A DNA stretch of 64,000 nucleotides, taken from an uncultured Lachnospira sp. GTDB lineage: Bacteria > Bacillota > Clostridia > Lachnospirales > Lachnospiraceae. How positions within the stretch are numbered: position 1 is the stretch's first letter; every line of letters begins with the position of its first letter. The notes beneath the pieces were generated by a model that had not been told where the DNA came from, did no database searches, and saw only the letters and a program-made list of their open reading frames with translations. Position numbers and translations under genes: made by a program. Location of the stretch: contig CAKRLE010000002.1 of the NCBI GenBank assembly GCA_934359185.1, positions 186,001 to 250,000 on the forward strand, read 5' to 3'. This document shows positions 1 through 8,451 of this stretch, piece by piece.

Positions 1-487
1 GGTGCGTAATGACTGTATAACGATACCAGAGATAGAGGCTATGAATCCGGAATCCATAGTTGTCTCACCGGGACCTAAAAGTCCTAAGGAAGCTGGAATA
101 TGTTTAGATGTTATAAAGCATTTTGCTGGAAAGAAGCCGATACTTGGCATATGTCTCGGACACCAGTGCATAGGTGAGGCATTTGGTGGTGTGGTTGACC
201 ATGCAAAGAGTATATTTCATGGTAAACAGTCAGTGATTCATCACAGCGGTGACGGCGTATTTACAGGAGTAAGTGATGGGATTAAGGTTGCAAGATATCA
301 TTCTCTTGCGATAATGCCAGATTCACTTCCAGACTGTTTGGAAGTCATTGCAAGCACAGATGATGGCGAGATAATGGCAGTAAGACATAAGGAATACAAG
401 ATTGCTGGCCTGCAGTTTCATCCTGAATCCATATATACAGAGCACGGAAAAAGAATAATAGAAAACTTTTTAAAAGGCAATATATAG
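1..487 (+). CDS. trpG: Anthranilate synthase glutamine amidotransferase subunit (5' truncated)
   Basis: This subunit releases ammonia from glutamine for anthranilate synthase (TrpE) at the first step of tryptophan synthesis. The nucleophile elbow GICLGHQ with its catalytic Cys and the C-terminal QFHPES, which carries the His and Glu of the class I amidotransferase triad, are both visible. The first visible codon is GTG, but it aligns with the internal V-RND of the family, so about 40 N-terminal residues lie upstream of the window. The oxyanion-region motif reads SPGPKSP rather than the usual SPGPGxP. It could in principle serve PabB as well (TrpG/PabA type), but the following trp genes favour tryptophan synthesis. 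trpC starts 12 bases downstream with no trpD between them. Confidence 0.93.
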   Translation, partial: VRNDCITIPEIEAMNPESIVVSPGPKSPKEAGICLDVIKHFAGKKPILGICLGHQCIGEAFGGVVDHAKSIFHGKQSVIHHSGDGVFTGVSDGIKVARYHSLAIMPDSLPDCLEVIASTDDGEIMAVRHKEYKIAGLQFHPESIYTEHGKRIIENFLKGNI

Positions 488-499
488 TGAGGAACAGAT

Positions 500-1288
500 A
501 TGATATTAGATGATATAGTCGCTGCAAAGAAAAAACGTCTGCCAGAGCATAAGGCAGTTATCAGTGAAGAACAGATGAAATGTGAAGCGCTTGAAAGTAA
601 GAGGGTATCATACAGCTTTTACGATGCTCTTGCTAAGAAAGGATTGTCTATAATAGGTGAATTTAAGAAAGCATCGCCAAGTCATGGGAAGATGGATTCC
701 AAGGTTGACCTGACTGAGAGGATTGACCAGTACAATATAGCAGTTGATGCTATATCATGCCTTACGGAAGAGGATTATTTTAATGGCGGTACTGAGTATC
801 TTAAATCAATAAGACAGATGTCGCAGCTTCCAATAATCAGAAAAGACTTCATAATTGAAGAATATCAGGTGTATGAGGCAAAGGTTATAGGTGCAGATGC
901 AATTCTGCTTATAGCAGCTATTTTAGATGATGATACATTCAGGAAATTATATGACCTTGCATACAGTCTTGGTCTTGATGTACTCTGCGAGGTTCATGAT
1001 GAGGAAGAGATGAAGAGAATGATTGCTCTTGGAGTTAAAATCATCGGAATAAATAACAGAAACCTTAAGACATTTGAGGTCAGCCTTGATACAACCAGGA
1101 GATTATGCACGATGGCTCCAGAGGGAACTGTGCTTGTGTCGGAGAGCGGAGTATCAACAGATGAAGATATTGAAGTGCTCAAAACAAGTGGTGCAGATGC
1201 ACTCCTTATAGGAACAGCTTTTATGGAATCAGAGAATCCGGAGAAACTGGCACTTCACTGGAAAGATATATATAATAGTAGGAATTGA
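500..1288 (+). CDS. trpC: Indole-3-glycerol phosphate synthase
   Basis: TrpC closes the indole ring of 1-(2-carboxyphenylamino)-1-deoxyribulose 5-phosphate to give indole-3-glycerol phosphate. The 262-residue TIM barrel has the usual single-domain length. Landmarks are GEFKKASPS (catalytic Lys region), RKDFIIEEYQVYEA, INNRNLKTFEV and the phosphate-binding VSESGVST. The ATG follows a GAGGAACAG ribosome site. The gene lies in a tight operon, 12 bases after trpG and 10 before trpF. Family assignment is secure. Confidence 0.96.
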   Translation: MILDDIVAAKKKRLPEHKAVISEEQMKCEALESKRVSYSFYDALAKKGLSIIGEFKKASPSHGKMDSKVDLTERIDQYNIAVDAISCLTEEDYFNGGTEYLKSIRQMSQLPIIRKDFIIEEYQVYEAKVIGADAILLIAAILDDDTFRKLYDLAYSLGLDVLCEVHDEEEMKRMIALGVKIIGINNRNLKTFEVSLDTTRRLCTMAPEGTVLVSESGVSTDEDIEVLKTSGADALLIGTAFMESENPEKLALHWKDIYNSRN

Positions 1289-1298
1289 GGCGGTTTAT

Positions 1299-1952
1299 AT
1301 GGCAGAAATTAAGATATGCGGCCTAAAGATAGCTTCAGATATAGATGCTGTCAATCTGTATGAACCGGAATATGTGGGGATGGTTATGTATTTCCCGAAA
1401 AGTTCAAGAAATGTGACAGAAGAGCTTGCTAAGACACTTGCGACAAAAATTAAACCAGGAATTAATAAAGTTGCTGTTACAGTCAACCCTAGTCTGGAAC
1501 AGGCTTTGACAATAAAACAGATTGGATTTGATTATATTCAGATTCATGGAGATGTCTCACAGGAAGTTATTGATGGCATAACGCTTCCAGTTATAAGAGC
1601 CATTAATATATCTGAGAATAATTCGATTGGGAAGTTTGAAAAAGAGCTGGAAAAATTAGCTGTATGTAATAATATATATGGTGTCCTGTTTGATGCAGGA
1701 ACACCTGGAAGTGGCAGAACGTTTGACTGGACAAGTATCGGGCGTATACAGGAGACTGTAAGAAAATCAGGACTTAAACTTTTTCTTGCAGGAGGACTTA
1801 ATGAACATAATGTTTCAGAGGCTGTTAACCTGGTGAATCCTGACGTTGTAGATGTAAGCTCAGGAGTTGAATATGATGATCTGCCATCTGGAAGCGGTAA
1901 AGATGCAGATAAGATAAAAAAATTTATCGAAAATGCAAGAATATTATCATAA
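1299..1952 (+). CDS. trpF: Phosphoribosylanthranilate isomerase
   Basis: TrpF performs the Amadori isomerisation of phosphoribosylanthranilate, the step before TrpC. The 217-residue TIM barrel begins with KICGLK, which carries the catalytic Cys. The general-acid Asp lies in [15 protein letters not shown], and the C-terminal phosphate site in FLAGGLN and [15 protein letters not shown] precedes the ATG at good spacing. It is the third visible gene of the trp operon. The KICGLKI signature differs from the usual KICGLTR, which is tolerated in the family. Confidence 0.95.
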   Translation: MAEIKICGLKIASDIDAVNLYEPEYVGMVMYFPKSSRNVTEELAKTLATKIKPGINKVAVTVNPSLEQALTIKQIGFDYIQIHGDVSQEVIDGITLPVIRAINISENNSIGKFEKELEKLAVCNNIYGVLFDAGTPGSGRTFDWTSIGRIQETVRKSGLKLFLAGGLNEHNVSEAVNLVNPDVVDVSSGVEYDDLPSGSGKDADKIKKFIENARILS

Positions 1953-1993
1953 CAAAATATAAAGACAATATAATTAAAGGAAGGGATATAGAC

Positions 1994-3181
1994 ATGTCAG
2001 ATAACAGATACTATGGAGAATTTGGTGGACAGTTTGTTTCAGAGTCGTTAATGAATACTCTTGATTCATTAGAAAAGGCTTTTGATGAGGCAATGAAAGA
2101 TGAAAAATTTATTGAGGAGTACAATTACTATCTGAAAGAATATGTTGGGCGGGAGACTCCTCTTTACTATGCAGAGCGTCTCAGTGAGAAATATGGCGCT
2201 AAGATATATCTTAAGAGGGAGGATCTTAACCATACAGGTGCACACAAGATTAACAATGTTATAGGCCAGATTCTTCTTGCAAAGAGAATGGGTAAGACTA
2301 AAGTTATAGCAGAAACAGGCGCAGGACAGCATGGTGTTGCAACGGCTACAGGTGCGGCTTTGTTTAATATGGAGTGTACAGTTTATATGGGAGCTGAGGA
2401 TATTGAGAGACAGAAGCTTAATGTGTTCAGAATGGAGATGCTTGGCGCCAAAGTTGAGCCAGTTACAACAGGAAGTGCAACATTAAAAGATGCAACTAAT
2501 CAGGCTATAAGAACGTGGGCTGAGAGAGCAGAGGATACATTTTATATAATTGGTTCGGCAGTAGGACCACATCCATATCCTAAGATGGTAAAGGAATTCC
2601 AGAGAGTAATATCAAGAGAAGCAAGAAAGCAGATACTTGAAAAAGAAGGAAGACTTCCAGATGCAGTTGTTGCATGCGTGGGTGGCGGCTCTAATTCAAT
2701 CGGTATGTTTGCAGATTTCATAGATGATAAGGATGTTGAACTTATAGGCGTTGAAGCCGGCGGATTAGGAGTTGAGACTGGCAAGCATGCAAGCGCAATG
2801 GCTATGGGACAGGTTGGTGTCCTTCATGGAATGAAGTCATATCTTTTACAGGATCAGGATGGCAATATCCAGCTTGCACATTCAATATCAGCAGGACTTG
2901 ATTATCCAGGCGTAGGCCCAGAACATGCCTATCTTAGAGACTCGGGAAGAGCAAAATATGTATCAGTCACGGACAAGGAGTGCATGGATGCACTCATGGA
3001 ACTGTGTAAAATAGAAGGAATTATTCCTGCTATAGAGAGTGCCCATGCACTTGCACATGTAATCAGGATGGCTCAGGGTGAATATAAGGGAAAGACAATT
3101 GTTATGTGTCTGTCTGGACGTGGAGATAAAGATGTCAATACAGTTGCTAAATATCTTAATGGAGAGGAGACTAACAAGTAA
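1994..3181 (+). CDS. trpB: Tryptophan synthase beta chain
   Basis: TrpB condenses indole with serine to form tryptophan, using pyridoxal phosphate, and works as an alpha2beta2 complex with TrpA. The 395-residue protein carries the PLP lysine in HTGAHKINN, the conserved ETGAGQHG loop and the phosphate-binding GGGSNSIG. These are hallmarks of the TrpB1 type that pairs with TrpA. AAAGGAAGGG lies upstream of the ATG. Its stop codon overlaps the trpA start by one base (TAATG), which implies translational coupling of the two subunits. Confidence 0.97.
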   Translation: MSDNRYYGEFGGQFVSESLMNTLDSLEKAFDEAMKDEKFIEEYNYYLKEYVGRETPLYYAERLSEKYGAKIYLKREDLNHTGAHKINNVIGQILLAKRMGKTKVIAETGAGQHGVATATGAALFNMECTVYMGAEDIERQKLNVFRMEMLGAKVEPVTTGSATLKDATNQAIRTWAERAEDTFYIIGSAVGPHPYPKMVKEFQRVISREARKQILEKEGRLPDAVVACVGGGSNSIGMFADFIDDKDVELIGVEAGGLGVETGKHASAMAMGQVGVLHGMKSYLLQDQDGNIQLAHSISAGLDYPGVGPEHAYLRDSGRAKYVSVTDKECMDALMELCKIEGIIPAIESAHALAHVIRMAQGEYKGKTIVMCLSGRGDKDVNTVAKYLNGEETNK

Positions 3182-3972
3182 TGAACAGAATAGAAGAAAA
3201 GATGGAACAGCAAAAAAAAGCTGGCAGAAAAGCATTTATTACATATACAACATCAGGACTTCCAGATATGGATACAACAGAGCGTATTATGTTTGCACAA
3301 CAGGAAGCTGGTATTGATGTTATGGAACTTGGAGTGCCATTCTCTGATCCTATAGCTGATGGTTCGGTTATACAGGCAGCATCTTATGAAGCAATACTTA
3401 ATGGTGCTACTCTTTCAAAGACATTTGAGCTTATGAAAAAAGTCAGGGACAATGGACTTACAACGCCAGTTGTGTATATGATGTATTACAATACAATTTA
3501 CCATTATGGACTTGAAGCATTTGTTGATAAATGCATTGAATGTGGTGTTGACGGGCTTATTATTCCTGATCTTCCAAAGGAAGAACAGGGTGAACTTAAA
3601 GCAGTTCTTGATGCAAAGGATGGTTCGCCAATCCTTATACAGCTTATATCACCTGTATCAAAGCAGAGAATTCCAGAGCTTGTAAAGGATGCAAGAGGTT
3701 TTGTGTATTGTGTATCACAGATGGGTGTTACAGGTGGACAGGCAGAATTTCATAAGAATATCAGAGAATACCTTTCGGAGGTAAAATCTGCAAGCCCTGT
3801 TCCCGTTATGATGGGATTTGGTATAAGGACAGCAAAGGATGTTGAGCCTCTTGAGGATATAATTGATGGTGCAATAGTAGGCTCTCATTTTATTAAGCTT
3901 CTAAAAAGCAGTAATTACGATACAGAGACAGTTAAAGAGTATATAACAACATTTAAAACGGAGATGGCTTAG
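3181..3972 (+). CDS. trpA: Tryptophan synthase alpha chain
   Basis: TrpA cleaves indole-3-glycerol phosphate and channels indole to TrpB. The 263-residue TIM barrel shows ELGVPFSDPIADGSVIQ (catalytic Glu), the catalytic Asp in GLIIPDLP, GFVYCVSQMGVTG, and the C-terminal phosphate motif GFGIRTAKD and DGAIVGSHF. The ATG overlaps the trpB stop by one base. A small unknown gene starts one base after the trpA stop and appears to belong to the same transcript. Confidence 0.96.
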   Translation: MNRIEEKMEQQKKAGRKAFITYTTSGLPDMDTTERIMFAQQEAGIDVMELGVPFSDPIADGSVIQAASYEAILNGATLSKTFELMKKVRDNGLTTPVVYMMYYNTIYHYGLEAFVDKCIECGVDGLIIPDLPKEEQGELKAVLDAKDGSPILIQLISPVSKQRIPELVKDARGFVYCVSQMGVTGGQAEFHKNIREYLSEVKSASPVPVMMGFGIRTAKDVEPLEDIIDGAIVGSHFIKLLKSSNYDTETVKEYITTFKTEMA

Positions 3973-3973
3973 A

Positions 3974-4285
3974 ATGATACCGCTATTGGCAAAAAATGCT
4001 GTCAGACTGAAATGCACATATCAGGAAGCTGGAATGACAGGAAATTATGAATGTGCTTATGCACTTGGAATTGTGTCGGCATATACAGGGCAGGAAATGA
4101 AAGAGCTTATTGAGGATTTTCAGGTATTTAAGCAGCAGGTTATGGAGAATGCAGGAGATTATCAGGGAAGTGATGACAAGATGAAAAGATTGTTTGAACT
4201 GATTAATGAGTATGAAGCAAGTGAAGTTAATGATGAACAGATACTTGAACTTTATCATATGGGCTATGAAGATAAAACAATATAA
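3974..4285 (+). CDS. Small conserved-looking hypothetical protein at the 3' end of the trp operon
   Basis: I do not recognise this 103-residue protein. It is predicted to be soluble and helical, rich in Glu and Met, with no signal peptide or membrane segment. It starts one base after trpA. Its ribosome site would be GGAGATGG inside the end of trpA, so it is probably translated by coupling. The first part (ECAYALGIVSAYTGQE) looks like a helical hairpin and the C-terminus is acidic. Codon use matches the trp genes, so I take it as real. Any link to tryptophan metabolism is inference from position only. Confidence 0.7.
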   Translation: MIPLLAKNAVRLKCTYQEAGMTGNYECAYALGIVSAYTGQEMKELIEDFQVFKQQVMENAGDYQGSDDKMKRLFELINEYEASEVNDEQILELYHMGYEDKTI

Positions 4286-4363
4286 ATATATGTGAAAAAG
4301 ATATAATTATTTTTATGTTTTGCATTGCTTGTTGTTTATTTTGACTAAAACCAAAAAATCAAG

Positions 4364-4392
4364 TTGACTTTCAAAAAATCTTAGTATATATT
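4364..4392 (+). promoter_or_regulatory. Sigma-A promoter of the HPr-like gene
   Basis: TTGACT (4364-4369) and TATATT (4387-4392) are separated by exactly 17 bases, and the start codon lies 25 bases after the -10 box. The rest of the 132-base gap after the trp operon is AT-rich and I see no clear terminator in it. Confidence 0.65.
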
Positions 4393-4417
4393 TTATAGGA
4401 ATTGATGGAGGACTGAT

Positions 4418-4669
4418 ATGATACAAGTTGTAGAAGTAGGAAATATTGAGAATACATATAGCAACCCAGTTGCTGAGTTAGTTCAGACTGCGTGTAAGTA
4501 CGAAAGTCATATTACTGTTCAGGAAGGCGGTAAATATATTAATGCCAAGAGTCTTATGGGAATGATGGCATTTGGCCTTAAGAATGGTATGAAAGTTGAG
4601 ATATCAGCTGACGGAGCCGATGAGAGTGACGCAGTTGACGCTGTTAAGCATTTTTTAGCTTGTAATTAG
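4418..4669 (+). CDS. HPr-like (Crh-like) phosphocarrier-domain protein lacking the active-site histidine
   Basis: This 83-residue protein has the HPr fold signature. LVQTACKY, the serine-phosphorylation loop KSLMGMM and ISADGADESDAVDAV align closely with Bacillus HPr. The segment that normally reads IHARP reads TYSNP, so the phosphoryl-accepting His15 is Tyr and Arg17 is Asn. The regulatory Ser46 equivalent is kept. By analogy with Crh of Bacillus, which has Gln at position 15, it probably cannot carry phosphate for sugar uptake but could be phosphorylated by HPr kinase and act with CcpA. That role is inference. GATGGAGG precedes the ATG and a DUF6465-type gene follows 20 bases later. Confidence 0.85.
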   Translation: MIQVVEVGNIENTYSNPVAELVQTACKYESHITVQEGGKYINAKSLMGMMAFGLKNGMKVEISADGADESDAVDAVKHFLACN

Positions 4670-4689
4670 GGGTAAGGAGGCTATTATTT

Positions 4690-5166
4690 ATGGAAAGCAA
4701 TGAGATTTTTGGAAGCACAGCAAAAGCAGAGGCAGAGAAAGCTGAGAAGAAACCAGCTGTCAGAAAGACTGTAAAAAAGCAGACTGCTAAGGTTAATGAT
4801 GATGCTAAGAAGCCTGCAGTAAAGGCAGCAGCCAAGAAGACAACAAAGAGGGCAGCTAAAGCAGAGACAAAGACAGCAGAACCAGAGAAGACTGCAGCTG
4901 TAAAGGCAGAGACAAAAGCTGCCAAGAAGCCTGCAACAGATAAGCCTAAGAGAACATACACAAAGAGAGCAGAAGTTAAGAATTCTGTTTTTATTCAGTT
5001 CCAGGGACAGCAGGTTGACTATGATGCTATAGTGAAGAAGGTTGAAGAAGACTGCAAGAGACAGAAGGTTAAGGCTAAAGATCTCACTCTTTACATCAAG
5101 CCAGAGGATAATGCATGTTATTACGTTGCTAATAATGGCATTGCTGGCAAAGTCGATCTTTACTAA
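4690..5166 (+). CDS. Lys/Ala-rich protein with C-terminal DUF6465-like domain
   Basis: The 158-residue protein has two parts. Residues 1 to about 98 are a low-complexity, histone-H1-like tail of repeated KKPA, AAKK and TK units. The last 60 residues form a compact domain (VFIQFQGQQVDYDAIVKKVEE to GIAGKVDLY) that I recognise as the DUF6465 type found in Lachnospiraceae. The basic tail suggests binding to DNA, RNA or an acidic polymer, but no function is established. TAAGGAGG lies upstream and a terminator-like hairpin follows. The tail also makes a long spurious antisense frame, which I ignore. Confidence 0.8.
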   Translation: MESNEIFGSTAKAEAEKAEKKPAVRKTVKKQTAKVNDDAKKPAVKAAAKKTTKRAAKAETKTAEPEKTAAVKAETKAAKKPATDKPKRTYTKRAEVKNSVFIQFQGQQVDYDAIVKKVEEDCKRQKVKAKDLTLYIKPEDNACYYVANNGIAGKVDLY

Positions 5167-5216
5167 TGATTTTATTACTATCAATTTATAGTAAGGTATA
5201 AGACAGATTTATATAG

Positions 5217-5287
5217 AACAGAGCTTTGATGATTTATGGAGTCCGTGAAGGATGAAAGAATATTTGAAGCTCTGTTTTGTTTTTTTG
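5217..5287 (+). terminator. Terminator-like hairpin after the DUF6465 gene
   Basis: AACAGAGCTT (5217-5226) and its exact complement AAGCTCTGTT (5267-5276) flank a 40-base loop and are followed by a T-rich tract. The loop is long for a classic intrinsic terminator, so confidence is moderate. Confidence 0.5.
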
Positions 5288-5327
5288 AAAAATTATAGTT
5301 AATCAGACATTTTGTTAGTTTTGCCTA

Positions 5328-5356
5328 TTAACATTATCTGGAAAAAAGTATAGAAT
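5328..5356 (+). promoter_or_regulatory. Putative sigma-A promoter of the transporter gene
   Basis: TTAACA (5328-5333) and TAGAAT (5351-5356) are spaced by 17 bases, 47 bases ahead of the start codon. Confidence 0.5.
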
Positions 5357-5402
5357 ATGACACTGGGATAATTATTAATAAATATGTAGGAGGTTCTAAA
5401 CT

Positions 5403-6749
5403 ATGAATATTCCAATGTGGTTAGTTGTTCCGTTTGCCGGTTTATTACTGTGCATAGCGGTATTTCCATTAGTAAAATCAGAATGGTGGGAGAAGAACCA
5501 GCCGTGGGCGGTTGCTTTCTGGTCAATACTCTTTATCATTCCTTATGCGGTATTGTATGGTGTGCCTTCTGCAACAGAGACAGTACTTGAATGTATAATT
5601 AATGATTATCTGACATTTATTGTATTGTTATTTGGTTTGTTCTGCGTAGCCGGTAATATTACGCTTGAAGGTGATCTTGCAGGTTCACCAAGAGTCAACA
5701 CTATTATGCTGGCAATAGGAACACTGCTTTCAAGCTGTATAGGTACAACAGGTGCAAGTATGCTTCTTGTTCGTCCTATAATCAAGATGAATGCATGGAG
5801 AAAAAGAAAAAGCCAGATAATGATTTTCTTCATATTCATGATATCTAATATGGGTGGATGTCTTACTCCAATAGGTGACCCACCATTGCTCATGGGATTT
5901 ACAAGAGGGGTACCATTTACATGGAGTTTAAAGCTATTTCCTATATTATTATTTAACATTGTTGTTCTTTGCATTATATTCTATCTTATTGACAGGCTTA
6001 ATTATAGAAAAGATATTGCTGAAGGCTGCAGACCGGATCTTAGCAAAGCTGGAACAGAGGTTAAGTTTGAAGGTGGACATAATGTTATATTTATAGTAAT
6101 GATTGTAGCTGCTGTTATCTTAAGCGGTGTTCTTCCTACATTGCCAATATTTAAGAATGCAGAGGGTGCAGTGAGAGGAATTAAGGTGTTCGAGGATGTT
6201 ACATTTACATTCCCGGCTATGATAGAGATAGCTATTATTCTTCTTGCGGCATGGCTTTCATTCAAGACAACTAAGAAAGAAATCAGAGTTAAGAACCACT
6301 TTACATGGGGAGCAATCAAGGAAGTTGCAATTCTTTTTGTTGGTATCTTTATAACAATGCAGCCAGCGTTAAAAATCCTTACAGCTAAAGGTGCTTCACT
6401 TGGAATAACAGAGCCTTACCAGATGTTCTGGATAACAGGCGCACTTTCGAGCTTCCTTGATAACACACCAACATACCTGGTATTCCTTACAACAGCAGGA
6501 ACACTTGGCGCTACAACAGGTATAGCAACAACAGTGGGTATGGTGACAGAGAAGCTTCTTACAGCTATCTCGTGTGGTGCTGTATTTATGGGAGCAGTTA
6601 CATATATTGGTAATGCACCTAACTTTATGGTAAAATCAATCTCAGATGAGAATGGTGTCAGAATGCCAAGCTTTTTCGGTTATATGTTATGGTCAATTGG
6701 TATTCTTGTGCCAGTATTTATACTTGATACGTTGATATTCTTCATATAG
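5403..6749 (+). CDS. Sodium:proton antiporter / CitMHS-type transporter
   Basis: This 448-residue polytopic membrane protein has about 11-12 predicted helices. It resembles the NhaD/CitMHS branch of the ion transporter superfamily: CIGTTGASMLLVRPIIKMN and GGCLTPIGDPPLLMGFTRGV are the paired re-entrant signature regions, and SFLDNTPTYLVF is the matching C-terminal half motif. Proteins like this are usually named sodium:proton antiporter, but the substrate cannot be read from sequence and a carboxylate is possible. AGGAGG precedes the ATG. A cytidylate-kinase-like gene follows after 13 bases and is probably co-transcribed. Confidence 0.85.
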   Translation: MNIPMWLVVPFAGLLLCIAVFPLVKSEWWEKNQPWAVAFWSILFIIPYAVLYGVPSATETVLECIINDYLTFIVLLFGLFCVAGNITLEGDLAGSPRVNTIMLAIGTLLSSCIGTTGASMLLVRPIIKMNAWRKRKSQIMIFFIFMISNMGGCLTPIGDPPLLMGFTRGVPFTWSLKLFPILLFNIVVLCIIFYLIDRLNYRKDIAEGCRPDLSKAGTEVKFEGGHNVIFIVMIVAAVILSGVLPTLPIFKNAEGAVRGIKVFEDVTFTFPAMIEIAIILLAAWLSFKTTKKEIRVKNHFTWGAIKEVAILFVGIFITMQPALKILTAKGASLGITEPYQMFWITGALSSFLDNTPTYLVFLTTAGTLGATTGIATTVGMVTEKLLTAISCGAVFMGAVTYIGNAPNFMVKSISDENGVRMPSFFGYMLWSIGILVPVFILDTLIFFI

Positions 6750-6762
6750 GAGGTGGACTGAC

Positions 6763-7773
6763 ATGAAAAAAGATAATAAAACTAATTCATCTAGCAGTGT
6801 AATCTCAGAGGAGAGCAAAGCTAATGCAAGAGAACTTGCGCAAAAGATTTATAATCTTGATGGAGAAGTATACAAAGCTGTTGGTTCAGCGTTAGGACGA
6901 ACTTTTAACAATGGTGAGAAGAAGGATGTTGATGAATTATACAAGCTTATTCTTACTAATCCTCAGGGCTATAAGTTAAGAAGTGAGATAGCTCTTGTTG
7001 GTAATATGGCAAGAACAATCCGCGATAAAGACGAAAAGAAAAAAATGATGAGAGAGTACAATAATCTGCTCAATCAGGTCAGAAGCCTCCCACGTTCTTT
7101 CGGCAGTGTTGATATCAAGGATGAATTCCTTGCGAACCTTAATTCATCAAATTTTGGACATAAAATGTCAGAAGATGATCATCTTATAATATGTATAAGC
7201 CGAACAGAAGGCAGTGCTGGTACAGATATTGGATTTGCCCTGGCAGATGAGCTTCGTATCAATTACTATGATGCGGAAGTTTTTAAAGACGTATTGAAAA
7301 AGATAGATGATGAAAAAGATGGCGAGTGGCTTAGTAAGACTGCGTTAAAGAGCAAGAGTGTGAGAGATTTCAGCCGTTATCATGGCCTTAGCAGACGTGA
7401 TGCAGTATTCTTTAATGAGAGTGAGATCCTGTGTAATCTTGCAAAGGAGCAGGATTTTATTGTGATGGGACGTTGCGCAGATGCGGTTCTTAGGAATAAT
7501 CACATTCCTCATATAAGTGTATTCATAACAGCACCATTTGAGAAACGTGTTAAGAGAATAATGGAACTTGAAGGAATCTCTTATAAGCAGGCTGCAAAGA
7601 GATTAAGCAGGAGAGATGTACATAGAGAGCATTTCTATAGATTTTACACTGGTCAGATATGGGGCAATGCTTCTAATTATGACCTCTGTATCAACAGTGC
7701 AAGCTATGGTATCAAGGAATCTGTTGACCTTATACTCCGTGTTCTTAACAAGGAACCTAAGAAAACCAAATAA
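6763..7773 (+). CDS. Cytidylate kinase-like family protein with N-terminal helical extension
   Basis: Residues 140 to 330 of this 336-residue protein match the Cytidylate_kin2 family: ICISRTEGSAGTDIGFALADEL replaces the P-loop region, followed by IVMGRCADAVL, FITAPFEKRVKRIMELEGIS and RRDVHREHFYRFYTG. Residues 1-135 are a charged helical region (YKAVGSALGRTFNN, MVREYNN-like segments) not needed for a nucleotide kinase. The phosphate-binding loop departs from GxxGxGK, so the substrate is uncertain. It is soluble and sits 13 bases after the transporter gene with a GGAGGTGG ribosome site. A role in regulating that transporter is only a positional guess. Confidence 0.8.
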   Translation: MKKDNKTNSSSSVISEESKANARELAQKIYNLDGEVYKAVGSALGRTFNNGEKKDVDELYKLILTNPQGYKLRSEIALVGNMARTIRDKDEKKKMMREYNNLLNQVRSLPRSFGSVDIKDEFLANLNSSNFGHKMSEDDHLIICISRTEGSAGTDIGFALADELRINYYDAEVFKDVLKKIDDEKDGEWLSKTALKSKSVRDFSRYHGLSRRDAVFFNESEILCNLAKEQDFIVMGRCADAVLRNNHIPHISVFITAPFEKRVKRIMELEGISYKQAAKRLSRRDVHREHFYRFYTGQIWGNASNYDLCINSASYGIKESVDLILRVLNKEPKKTK

Positions 7774-7781
7774 AAATACCT

Positions 7782-7810
7782 TTGAAATGCTTTTGTATAA
7801 GTAGTATAAT
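7782..7810 (+). promoter_or_regulatory. Sigma-A promoter of the CarD-family gene
   Basis: TTGAAA (7782-7787) and a perfect TATAAT (7805-7810) are 17 bases apart, giving a roughly 60-base leader to the ATG at 7879. Confidence 0.75.
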
Positions 7811-7878
7811 ATATGTGGATGTATAGAATTTGTTTATACAGAAGCAATATAATATACTAGGAATAGGAGCAGATATCG

Positions 7879-8376
7879 ATGTTCGAGATACAGAGTATGG
7901 TAATTTACGGTGTGGTAGGTGTGTGCGAAGTCAAGGACATATCGATTCCACCAATCAAAGGAATTGATGGTGAGTATTATTTTTTACAGCCTGTGTATGA
8001 TGATAAGGGCATTATATATTCACCAGTTCACAATAACAAAGCTATGATACGTGCAGTCATATCTAAGGATGAAGCAGATAAGCTGATTGATATGGCAGAG
8101 CGTTGTAAGCAGGATGAGGAGCTTAATGCTAAGGTTATGCCAATGCAGTATGACGAGATGATGAAGTCTCAGGATGCTTACAAGCTGTTACATCTTATAA
8201 GACATTTCTATAATATCAAGAATGAGCGTGCAAAAGATCTGCGTAAGATGAAGTCAGCAGACACAAGAATGCTTCAGGCTGCAAGAAAGCTGTTGTATGG
8301 AGAACTTGCTGTTGCTACAGGTACAGATTATACTGATATGTGTAATCAGATGGATGAGATTTTAGGTCAGAACTGA
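7879..8376 (+). CDS. CarD/CdnL-family transcription regulator
   Basis: CarD-family proteins bind the RNA polymerase beta subunit and stabilise open promoter complexes, often at rRNA and growth genes. The 165-residue protein starts with a Tudor-like RNAP-interacting domain (VIYGVVGVCEVKDI to YYFLQPVYDDKGIIYSPV), followed by a helical DNA-binding half (LIRHFYNIKNERAKDLRKMKS to LYGELAVAT). Length and layout fit the family. It has its own strong promoter and GATAGGAG ribosome site, and appears monocistronic or to run into the deacetylase gene 75 bases on. Confidence 0.88.
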   Translation: MFEIQSMVIYGVVGVCEVKDISIPPIKGIDGEYYFLQPVYDDKGIIYSPVHNNKAMIRAVISKDEADKLIDMAERCKQDEELNAKVMPMQYDEMMKSQDAYKLLHLIRHFYNIKNERAKDLRKMKSADTRMLQAARKLLYGELAVATGTDYTDMCNQMDEILGQN

Positions 8377-8451
8377 TTATTGATGTTACAGTCATATATG
8401 GCATATTGTGGTTCATATATATTATGTAGATAATATTAAAGGAACTGCTGT

